From Roseburia sp. (GTDB lineage Bacteria > Bacillota > Clostridia > Lachnospirales > Lachnospiraceae): a DNA stretch of 5,721 nt. The notes below the pieces were generated by a model. That model saw only the letters and a list, made by a program, of their open reading frames with translations, was not told where the DNA came from and did no database searches. Shown here piece by piece: positions 1 through 5,696 of the stretch (its first letter is position 1; every line of letters begins with the position of its first letter). The stretch spans positions 1-5,721 of the forward strand of contig JAUUNJ010000180.1 in assembly GCA_030844625.1 (NCBI GenBank), given 5' to 3'. The translations under genes and the position numbers were made by a program.

Positions 1-695
1 GATGCAACAATATATATGCCACTATCGCATTGTGTTTGTGCAAATAATTTCATTGCTTTCGCAGCATCCACGACGTGAAGATAATCCCATAATTGTGTCC
101 CTTCTGTCATTTCTATACTTTCATCATTTTTCATTTTTCTTAATGATGACATGATTAACGTTCCACTATAATCGTATCTACCATAAATACTAAAAATTCT
201 GGTCCAAATGAATTTTATACCGCTTTTATATGCCATCTTATTTAACGTTTCATAAGCATGTAATTTTTCTCTACCATATTCCGTGTCTGGATGACACGGA
301 TAATCTTCATCTACCAATCCATTTGTAACCCCATACTCGGCTTGAGAACCTGAACCTAAGAAAAAATTACACTTCAGCTTTTCCGCCAATTTCATAGCAT
401 TCACTGCTCCAGCATAATTTTTTTTCTGAATTTTCACATCATCTCTATATGGCCTACGTGCACCTTCCCATGCAAGATGATAAAAAAAATCAGCTTTAGG
501 AATTTCATTAACAAATCTAGCATAATCATTCATATCTGCTTCTATAATATGTATTTTATTATCTTTTATTATTCTTCCTATATTACTACTGTTTGGACGA
601 ACTATTGCATAAATTTCACAATTACTTTTTATCCATTCCTTTATTAAATGGACTCCAATAAAACTTGTCGCTCCAGTTATTACAATTTTCTTCAT
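1..695 (-). CDS. NAD(P)-dependent epimerase/reductase (extended SDR family), 3' end beyond window
   Basis: Probably reduces or epimerises a nucleotide-linked keto-sugar in the cytoplasm. The ATG at 695 lies four bases after the upstream stop and is preceded by GGGTGAT, a good ribosome site. The visible 231 codons start with a Rossmann beta-strand and GATSFIG (residues 8-14), a GxxGxxG variant with serine at the middle glycine. Arg33 at the end of beta-2 hints at NADP(H). SGSQAEYG (115-122) carries the catalytic Ser region, and Tyr140/Lys144 in YGREK form the YxxxK pair. WDYLHVVDAA (203-212) is the usual late SDR motif. Relatives are about 290-310 residues, so roughly 60-80 are missing off the left edge. 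It is not RfbG: the N-terminus lacks the GHTGFKGSW-type signature. By position it most resembles RfbJ- or YerF-type reductases acting after RfbH. The family is secure; the substrate is inferred. Confidence 0.88.
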   Translation of the reverse strand, partial: MKKIVITGATSFIGVHLIKEWIKSNCEIYAIVRPNSSNIGRIIKDNKIHIIEADMNDYARFVNEIPKADFFYHLAWEGARRPYRDDVKIQKKNYAGAVNAMKLAEKLKCNFFLGSGSQAEYGVTNGLVDEDYPCHPDTEYGREKLHAYETLNKMAYKSGIKFIWTRIFSIYGRYDYSGTLIMSSLRKMKNDESIEMTEGTQLWDYLHVVDAAKAMKLFAQTQCDSGIYIVA

Positions 696-710
696 ATTAT
701 CACCCATTAA
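696..710 (-). promoter_or_regulatory. Ribosome binding site of the SDR gene, embedded in the preceding stop
   Basis: GGGTGAT (705-699) matches the 3' part of the consensus AAGGAGGTGAT and places the start ATG at 695 at normal aligned spacing. The same bases encode the last glycine and TGA stop of the transketolase C-subunit, so ribosomes finishing that gene are positioned to reinitiate. Confidence 0.7.
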
Positions 711-1641
711 TCAGTCCTAACATAGTATTTTTTAATCCATCTGTATCAAGTCCAAATAGTGAATAGAGGTAGTTTGCATGTGCCATAGGCACAAATTTAT
801 CTTTTATTCCCACTATTTTTAATTTTGTACTAATCCCACTTTCCGCAATTATCTGCGCAACTATACTTCCCAATCCACCATATATATTATGATCCTGAGC
901 TACCACAACCCTTCCTGTTTTTGCTGCTTCTATAATTGCATTTTGATCAATCGGTTTTATAGAATACATATCGACAACTCGAATGCTCTTTTGTGTCTGT
1001 AACTTTATCTCTTTTGCAGCTTTCAATGCATATTGAACAATTACTCCACTACAAATGAAAGTTCCCTCCTCGCCTTCAACGACTTCAATAGAACCTCCTG
1101 ATTTAACTTCTAAATTTTCTGGATAAATATTCTCTGTGGGCTCTACACTGCTTCGAATATACATAGGGCTTTCAATACTAATGGAATAATCCAATAATTT
1201 TTTTGTCAAATTAGCATCACTCACTTCAAATACTTCAATGCCTGGGATCGACGTCATAATTCCACAATCTTCAATTGCCCAATGCGTTGCTCCTGATATT
1301 CCTCCCGATACACCAGCATAAACTCCTATCATCTTTACATTTCGATTTCCATAAGCAATATCTGTACGACACTGTTCGCATGCTCTCATAGTTAAAAAAG
1401 GAGCCATGGAAAAAACATACGGTTTAAAACCCTCACAAGCAAGTCCAGCGGCAAAAGAAACCATATTCTGTTCTGCAATTCCTGTATTAAATGCTCGATT
1501 TGGAAATTCATCTACAAATTGTCGATTTCTACAAGTTCCTGAAAGATCTGCATTTACCACAACAACTTTATCATCTGCCCTTCCCAGAGCAGTCATATAC
1601 TCCCCTATCACATTGCGAAGAAAACTTTTATCACCTGTCAC
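700..1641 (-). CDS. Split transketolase, C-terminal subunit (pyrimidine-binding and C-terminal domains)
   Basis: Second half of a two-gene, TPP-dependent transketolase; it should pair with the product of 1638-2486 to move a two-carbon ketol unit. From the preferred GTG at 1641 it is 313 residues. GIAEQNM (54-60) contains Glu57, the glutamate that activates TPP. GATHWAIED (117-125) carries the conserved active-site His120. VVDMYSIKPID (221-231) and QDHNIYGGLGS mark the C-terminal domain, completing the pyr-plus-C architecture. Two oddities near the pocket: the residue matching E. coli Tkt Asp469 (usual DG-THQ) is Ser116, and the usual Arg before iPn is Thr130. Both would sit where the acceptor binds (alignment by eye). 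The GTG overlaps the upstream TGA as GTGA with AGGTGG five bases before it, so the two subunits are translationally coupled. Its stop at 700-702 lies in the ribosome site of the next gene. Dxs is excluded by the split layout and sugar-locus context. Confidence 0.93.
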   Translation of the reverse strand: MTGDKSFLRNVIGEYMTALGRADDKVVVVNADLSGTCRNRQFVDEFPNRAFNTGIAEQNMVSFAAGLACEGFKPYVFSMAPFLTMRACEQCRTDIAYGNRNVKMIGVYAGVSGGISGATHWAIEDCGIMTSIPGIEVFEVSDANLTKKLLDYSISIESPMYIRSSVEPTENIYPENLEVKSGGSIEVVEGEEGTFICSGVIVQYALKAAKEIKLQTQKSIRVVDMYSIKPIDQNAIIEAAKTGRVVVAQDHNIYGGLGSIVAQIIAESGISTKLKIVGIKDKFVPMAHANYLYSLFGLDTDGLKNTMLGLING

Positions 1642-2486
1642 TGGTTCCACCTGCTTTCGTATTGTTTTTTTATTTTTTCAATACAATCTTTTAATTGTTC
1701 ATCTGAAATTTTTCCTGCATGCCATCTTACTTGATTTTCCATAAACTCAACACCTTTTCCTTTAATTGTATGTGCAATTATAACTGTTGGTCTATCAGAA
1801 TCTGATGCTGGAAGATTATCAAGGCACCCTTTGATTTGTGAAATATTATTTCCATCAATCTCGACTACATTCCATCCAAAAGTTCGATATTTTTCTGCAA
1901 TATTACCAAGTGCTGTTATATCATTAAGTGTTCCATCAGCCTCAAGTCCATTAAAATCGATAATGGCAATAAGATTTCCTAATTTATAATGTACCGCATT
2001 AAGTGCTGCTTCCCAAATTGAGCCTTCTGATTGTTCTCCATCTCCCATAATAGTATATACACGAGATGTAAAATTTTCTTTTATCCTAAGCCCCGCAGCA
2101 ATTCCACATGCAATAGGCATACCATGCCCTAAACTTCCTGTGGATACTTCAACGTAAGGATTTACCAAATTACAAGAATGCATTGAAAATCTTCCTTGAT
2201 CCGTCGCGTATTCATTTATTACATCTTCTGCTTCAAAACAGCCAATTGCAGCTTGGTTGAAACTAGTTACAGCAGAAGCATGACCTTTTGATAAGACAAA
2301 TCTATCCCTTGATTCATCCTTTAAATTATTCGGATCAAATTTCATCTGATATTGCCACAATACCGTCATAACATCTGTAATGGATAAATCTCCCCCTATA
2401 TGAATTACTTCCTTATTACATAATTTTAATAAATTAATTCTAATTTCCAATGCAGCTTTTTCAAGATCTCTCACTGTCTGTATCAT
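1638..2486 (-). CDS. Split transketolase, N-terminal subunit (TPP pyrophosphate-binding domain)
   Basis: First half of the two-gene transketolase, 282 residues from ATG 2486, the normal size for stand-alone N-subunits. All four histidines that line the transketolase active site appear present: His29 in HIGGDLS, His69 in SKGHA, His103 in SMHSC and His256 in WHAG. The Mg-TPP motif starts at GDGE (148-151) and ends at Asn179 in DFNG, with the usual spacing. STGSLGHG (116-122 region) and TIKGKGVEFMEN (240-251) are also characteristic. The segment around His103, usually GHPD/E followed by a proline-glycine turn, reads SMHSCNLVNPYVEV, so the substrate loop differs from metabolic transketolases. It follows rfbH by 19 bases and overlaps the C-subunit start by four. 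The start is chosen because GGAG lies six bases upstream of this ATG; the TTG at 2498 would put that site inside the gene. The family is secure. In this setting it more likely modifies a nucleotide sugar than serves the pentose-phosphate pathway. Confidence 0.93.
   Translation of the reverse strand: MIQTVRDLEKAALEIRINLLKLCNKEVIHIGGDLSITDVMTVLWQYQMKFDPNNLKDESRDRFVLSKGHASAVTSFNQAAIGCFEAEDVINEYATDQGRFSMHSCNLVNPYVEVSTGSLGHGMPIACGIAAGLRIKENFTSRVYTIMGDGEQSEGSIWEAALNAVHYKLGNLIAIIDFNGLEADGTLNDITALGNIAEKYRTFGWNVVEIDGNNISQIKGCLDNLPASDSDRPTVIIAHTIKGKGVEFMENQVRWHAGKISDEQLKDCIEKIKKQYESRWNQ
1639..1652 (-). promoter_or_regulatory. Ribosome binding site and GTGA start/stop overlap between the transketolase subunits
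   Basis: AGGTGG (1652-1647) lies five bases before GTG at 1641-1639, which overlaps the upstream TGA (1640-1638). This supports a start at 1641 over the in-frame GTG at 1650, which would sit within the ribosome site itself. The four-base overlap is typical of subunits made in equal amounts. Confidence 0.65.
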
Positions 2487-2498
2487 AATAATCTCCAA
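2486..2498 (-). promoter_or_regulatory. Ribosome binding site deciding the transketolase N-subunit start
   Basis: GGAG (2496-2493) sits six bases before ATG at 2486. The alternative TTG at 2498 overlaps this site and has no ribosome site of its own, so the protein should begin MIQTVRD. Confidence 0.65.
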
Positions 2499-2505
2499 TT
2501 CACCA

Positions 2506-3864
2506 TTACAATTTAACTGCTTCCTTTATTATCTCTGCCATGTAATCAATCATTGCATCCGTCATTCCCGGATATACACCAACCCAAAAAGTATTATTCA
2601 TAATAAATTCCGTCACGGAAAGATCTCCAGAAACTCTATATGCATCCGTATCCCGAATCTGATCAAAGCATGGGTGTTTGATAATGTTTCCGCTAAACAG
2701 TAATCTTGTCTGAACATTATGTTCCTCAATATATCTGGTTACCTTATTTCTTTCAATTCCAGTTTCAGGTCTTACAGAAATTAAAAAACCAAACCATGAT
2801 GGTCTACTATTTTCTGCTGGCTCCGGTAAAATAATCTTATCCTGAATGCACTCCAATGCCTTATGTAAACGCTCCCAGTTGTGACGTCTTCTTTCAATAA
2901 AAGAAGGAAACTTCTTTAACTGCTCCACACCAACTGCCGCCTGTAAATCTGTAACTTTCAGATTATATCCGAAATGACTATATACATACTTATGATCATA
3001 CCCCTGAGGAAGTTGTCCATACTGTCCATCATATCGATGTCCACAAAAATTGTCATGTCCTGATGGACAAATGCAATCTCTTCCCCAATCTCTATAAGAT
3101 AAAATCAGTCTATGTAATTGCGGATCATTCGTATATACACATCCACCTTCTCCCATCGTCATATGATGCGGTGGATAAAATGAACTTGTGCCAATATCGC
3201 CCCATGTTCCAGAAAATTTTGTTTCTCCGCTAATTGTATACTGTGTTCCCAATGCATCACAGTTATCTTCAATCAGCCATAAATTATTCTTATCGCAAAA
3301 AGCTTTTACTGTTGCAATATCAAAAGGATTACCTAATGTATGTGCAATCATTACCGCTTTTGTTTTTTCACTCAATGCAGCATCTAATTTTGTGACATCA
3401 ATGTTATATTGCGGCACAGTAACATCAACAAATACTGGAACCGCACCATATTGAAGTATTGGTGTAATTGTTGTTGGAAATCCACATGCAACCGTGATTA
3501 CCTCATCGCCTCGTTTAATTTGTCTATCTCCTAATTCTGGAGCTGTAAGCACAGAAAATGCAATCAAATTTGCTGAAGATCCGCTATTAACCAAATGTGC
3601 AAACTTTACACCAATCCATTCTGCAAATTTTTTTTCAAATTCATCAGAAAATCTTCCTGTTGTCAGCCAAAAATCAAGCATTGCATCTGTAAGACTTTGC
3701 ATCTCTTTTTCATCATACACTCTTGAAGCATAACTTACTCGATCTCCCGGTTTAAAATTCTCCTTAGATTCCTTTGGTTCTTTAAACTTATGATAAAATT
3801 CTGCAACCAAAGATTTAATTTCTTCACGTGCCTCATTTTCATTCTTCCAGTTTGCCATTTTCAT
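2506..3864 (-). CDS. rfbH: CDP-4-keto-6-deoxy-D-glucose 3-dehydrase (E1), iron-sulfur PMP enzyme
   Basis: Catalyses C3 deoxygenation of CDP-4-keto-6-deoxy-D-glucose with PMP and a [2Fe-2S] cluster, working with an E3 reductase not seen here; cytoplasmic. Counting from ATG 3864 (452 residues; Salmonella RfbH is about 437), the fold is DegT/DnrJ/EryC1. The hallmark SFYPPHHMTMGEGG has His233 where aminotransferases have the PLP-binding lysine, which marks a dehydrase instead of an aminotransferase. NSGSSANL (near 93-100) and IEDNCDALG (Asp200) are cofactor-binding motifs. Cys202, Cys264, Cys266 and Cys274 match the E1 cluster pattern, with CxC-x7-C exact. The first spacing is 61 residues, slightly longer than the 57 I recall for Yersinia E1, because of a loop insertion. 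The start ATG overlaps the rfbF stop as TAATG, with GGGAGGA just upstream; ATG 3858 is an alternative. The ATG at 3885 has no ribosome site. Also known as ascC/ddhC. Confidence 0.96.
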   Translation of the reverse strand: MKMANWKNENEAREEIKSLVAEFYHKFKEPKESKENFKPGDRVSYASRVYDEKEMQSLTDAMLDFWLTTGRFSDEFEKKFAEWIGVKFAHLVNSGSSANLIAFSVLTAPELGDRQIKRGDEVITVACGFPTTITPILQYGAVPVFVDVTVPQYNIDVTKLDAALSEKTKAVMIAHTLGNPFDIATVKAFCDKNNLWLIEDNCDALGTQYTISGETKFSGTWGDIGTSSFYPPHHMTMGEGGCVYTNDPQLHRLILSYRDWGRDCICPSGHDNFCGHRYDGQYGQLPQGYDHKYVYSHFGYNLKVTDLQAAVGVEQLKKFPSFIERRRHNWERLHKALECIQDKIILPEPAENSRPSWFGFLISVRPETGIERNKVTRYIEEHNVQTRLLFSGNIIKHPCFDQIRDTDAYRVSGDLSVTEFIMNNTFWVGVYPGMTDAMIDYMAEIIKEAVKL

Positions 3865-3874
3865 TAGTCCTCCC
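3862..3874 (-). promoter_or_regulatory. rfbH: Ribosome binding site of rfbH within the 3' end of rfbF
   Basis: GGGAGGA (3874-3868) precedes two in-frame ATGs: 3864, overlapping the rfbF TAA as TAATG with short spacing, and 3858 with rather long spacing. The first is preferred for its coupling to the stop, but the sequence does not settle it; the difference is two residues. Confidence 0.6.
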
Positions 3875-4646
3875 ATTTCTTCCATGGTGCATTATTTGTC
3901 TTCAGTAATTTTTCAAGCATGTCCATTTCTCTCTTATTATCCATACACTGCCAAAAGCCTCTATGCATATATGACATCAATTCTCCTGATGCTGCCAGCC
4001 TTTCCAAAGGTTCTCTTTCAAATACTGTCTGATCATCTTCTATTAAATCAAATATCTGAGGTTCTAAAACCATGTACCCTGCATTAATCGGTGCTCCGTC
4101 TGAAAGATTCTTTTCCCTAAATGATTTAACCGCATTATCCCCACCAATTTCAAGAATCCCTTTTTGCTGCTCCAACATAACTGCCGTAAGCGTAGCTATT
4201 TTTCCATGCTCTTTATGAAACTTTACAAGCTTGCTTATATCTACATCACATACTCCATCACCATACGTCATCATAAATGGCTCATTTCCTACATATTTCT
4301 GTATTTTCTTGATTCGTCCACCTGTCATAGTGTTTAATCCCGTATCTACAACTGTAACTTTCCAAGGATCGGTATGTGATTCATGAATTGTCATTTCGTT
4401 TTTTCCATTACTATAATCAAAGGTTACATCACTATTATGTAAGAAATAATTTGCAAACCACTCCTTGATAACATACTGTTTATAACCAGCGCATATAATA
4501 AAATCATTATAGCCATAATAAGAATATTCCTTCATAATATGCCAAAGAATTGGTTTTCCACCTATTTCAATCATAGGTTTCGGCTTAAATTGAGACTCTT
4601 CGGAAATTCTTGTTCCGAAGCCACCTGCTAAAATAACTACTTTCAT
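3864..4646 (-). CDS. rfbF: Glucose-1-phosphate cytidylyltransferase
   Basis: Converts alpha-D-glucose-1-phosphate and CTP to CDP-glucose and pyrophosphate, the entry step to CDP-3,6-dideoxyhexoses; cytoplasmic. At 260 residues it matches the family's usual 255-260. The nucleotide-binding loop LAGGFGTRISEES (6-18) is followed by KPKPMIEIGGKPILWHIMK (21-39), the signature of sugar-phosphate nucleotidyltransferases. YGDGVCDVDI (128-137) supplies the metal-binding aspartate, INAGYMVLEP (187-196) is the sugar-binding segment, and FWQCMDNKREMDMLE (231-245) is the C-terminal signature that sets RfbF apart from RmlA and GalU. ATG 4646 has AAAGGA six to seven bases upstream. It begins 17 bases after the membrane-protein stop and shares one base with the rfbH start. 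The canonical partner rfbG, usually between rfbF and rfbH, is missing here. Also known as ddhA/ascA. Confidence 0.97.
   Translation of the reverse strand: MKVVILAGGFGTRISEESQFKPKPMIEIGGKPILWHIMKEYSYYGYNDFIICAGYKQYVIKEWFANYFLHNSDVTFDYSNGKNEMTIHESHTDPWKVTVVDTGLNTMTGGRIKKIQKYVGNEPFMMTYGDGVCDVDISKLVKFHKEHGKIATLTAVMLEQQKGILEIGGDNAVKSFREKNLSDGAPINAGYMVLEPQIFDLIEDDQTVFEREPLERLAASGELMSYMHRGFWQCMDNKREMDMLEKLLKTNNAPWKKWED
4598..4620 (-). repeat. Perfect 8-bp inverted repeat with 7-base loop inside the start of rfbF
   Basis: CTTCGGAA (4598-4605) and TTCCGAAG (4613-4620) are exact reverse complements. In the mRNA this forms a hairpin beginning about 26 bases downstream of the rfbF start codon, within codons for the conserved nucleotide-binding loop (FGTRISE). 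No T-run follows on either strand, so it is not an intrinsic terminator. It may be a by-product of codon choice. Confidence 0.5.
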
Positions 4647-4660
4647 CTTTTGTCCTTTCT
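4647..4660 (-). promoter_or_regulatory. rfbF: Ribosome binding site of rfbF
   Basis: AGAAAGGA (4660-4653) followed by six bases and ATG at 4646, within the 17-base gap after the membrane-protein stop. No promoter elements fit in this gap, so rfbF appears to depend on read-through from the right. Confidence 0.6.
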
Positions 4661-4663
4661 TTT

Positions 4664-5656
4664 CTACTTTCCATATACTTCAAACACCAAATTCTTCATC
4701 ATTTTACTTTGATTACATACTAAATAATTCCCTGTATCTACATCCGAACTTGTATATTCAAATGTTATTGCATTGCTTAAATCTTCCGATACATTTGTAC
4801 AATATATTTTTAATATATATTGTTCACCCGGTGTAACATCTACTTTATTCCATTTTATTTTATTAAATTGACAGTCTTTCATATGTGCAGCATTAACAGT
4901 TGTTTCTGCAAGTTTACTTTTTTCATTGTCATATAGTTCAAAATGAACATCACAATCATTCACCCTCCCATACGTTCCAACCATCACACTAATGCCAGTT
5001 ATTTTTTTAACATTAGTTTCAAAATATTGTTCATATACAACTTCATTTGGTATTCCACCCATAAATTCCGCATTTTCTGCATTAACTGCATATACCACTG
5101 TCGGTTGTGTATAATTATATGTCAAACATATAATAGACGGAATCACAAATATAAGTATTCCATACAAATATCTTAATCTATTTATTCCTTTGCTGTATTC
5201 AGTATCTATATTTTTTATATTTTGCGTATATTTAGGATGTTTAAAAATTGTTATCACAAATAAGACTGAGGCAAAGCACGTAAATATTAAATCATTATTT
5301 TTTATCACAAACAGATCATTCATTTTCAAGTTAAGGCTAAGTTTTGATGTATCCAAAAATGCACTCCAAACTGCACCTGAAAATAAACCTTGATCTAACG
5401 CCTCAGGCCAGCCATTTACAACAAATACAATATAAAACGTCATTAATAAGCACTCTAATAACATAAATATATCTCTTTTTTTGCTAATTACATTTCCTAA
5501 TACCCAAGTTGGTACAGCCATCAATAACCACTGTGGATGCCAAAATGACAACCCAAAAGAAAAAAAAGTGACCAAATTTAAGTAAAAAATCAACCAATTT
5601 ATACTGTTTTCTGTTTGTTCATTAAAATATGTATATGCACATAAAGCAACCCACAC
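4664..5656 (-). CDS. Polytopic membrane protein with extracytoplasmic C-terminal domain, likely 5'-truncated; possible GT-C-type glycosyltransferase
   Basis: No function can be assigned firmly. From the GTG at 5656 the 330-residue product has about six hydrophobic segments (near 1-11, 20-38, 42-58, 63-82, 122-138, 162-182). A soluble, beta-rich tail follows (about 185-330), probably outside the membrane. SFWHPQW (37-43) followed by a proline-containing helix recalls polytopic GT-C-like proteins of Firmicute polysaccharide loci, from memory and unverified. The GTG is a poor start: it has no ribosome site and falls inside a hydrophobic helix. The frame stays open upstream to 5686 (read-through ISIVVL continues the helix) until a TGA at 5687-5689, with no ATG or TTG. 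I therefore think the N-terminal half, including any catalytic loop, is lost through insertion, deletion or frameshift. The gene precedes rfbF by 17 bases. A role in assembling the glycan is inferred from location only. Confidence 0.7.
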   Translation of the reverse strand: MWVALCAYTYFNEQTENSINWLIFYLNLVTFFSFGLSFWHPQWLLMAVPTWVLGNVISKKRDIFMLLECLLMTFYIVFVVNGWPEALDQGLFSGAVWSAFLDTSKLSLNLKMNDLFVIKNNDLIFTCFASVLFVITIFKHPKYTQNIKNIDTEYSKGINRLRYLYGILIFVIPSIICLTYNYTQPTVVYAVNAENAEFMGGIPNEVVYEQYFETNVKKITGISVMVGTYGRVNDCDVHFELYDNEKSKLAETTVNAAHMKDCQFNKIKWNKVDVTPGEQYILKIYCTNVSEDLSNAITFEYTSSDVDTGNYLVCNQSKMMKNLVFEVYGK

Positions 5657-5696
5657 TAAAACAACAATGCTTATTTTTACATGATTTCAGCAGTCG

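Noticed and set aside
1..695. Assigning the SDR as CDP-glucose 4,6-dehydratase (RfbG)
   Set aside because: The N-terminal signature and overall motif pattern fit a keto-sugar reductase/epimerase instead, and RfbG would be larger (about 360 residues).
1406..1744. Open frames on the plus strand opposite the transketolase genes
   Set aside because: They lie antisense to well-supported coding sequence, have no recognisable domains and are low-complexity in places; they are shadows of the minus-strand genes.
2483..2506. Seven-codon frame from ATG 2506 ending in TGA that overlaps the transketolase N-subunit ATG
   Set aside because: It has the shape of a coupling leader peptide but no ribosome site of its own; too short to separate from chance.
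3188..3733. Plus-strand open frames opposite rfbH
   Set aside because: Antisense to a gene with intact catalytic motifs; no ribosome site or family resemblance.
3864..3885. Upstream ATG at 3885 as the rfbH start
   Set aside because: It has no ribosome site, overlaps rfbF by 22 bases and would place the strong GGGAGGA inside the gene.
4647..4663. Possible promoter or terminator between the membrane protein and rfbF
   Set aside because: The 17-base gap has only a ribosome site; no hairpin with T-run and no room for -35/-10 elements.
4943..5393. Plus-strand open frames opposite the membrane protein
   Set aside because: AT-rich antisense frames with Ile/Tyr/Asn-rich composition and no supporting features.
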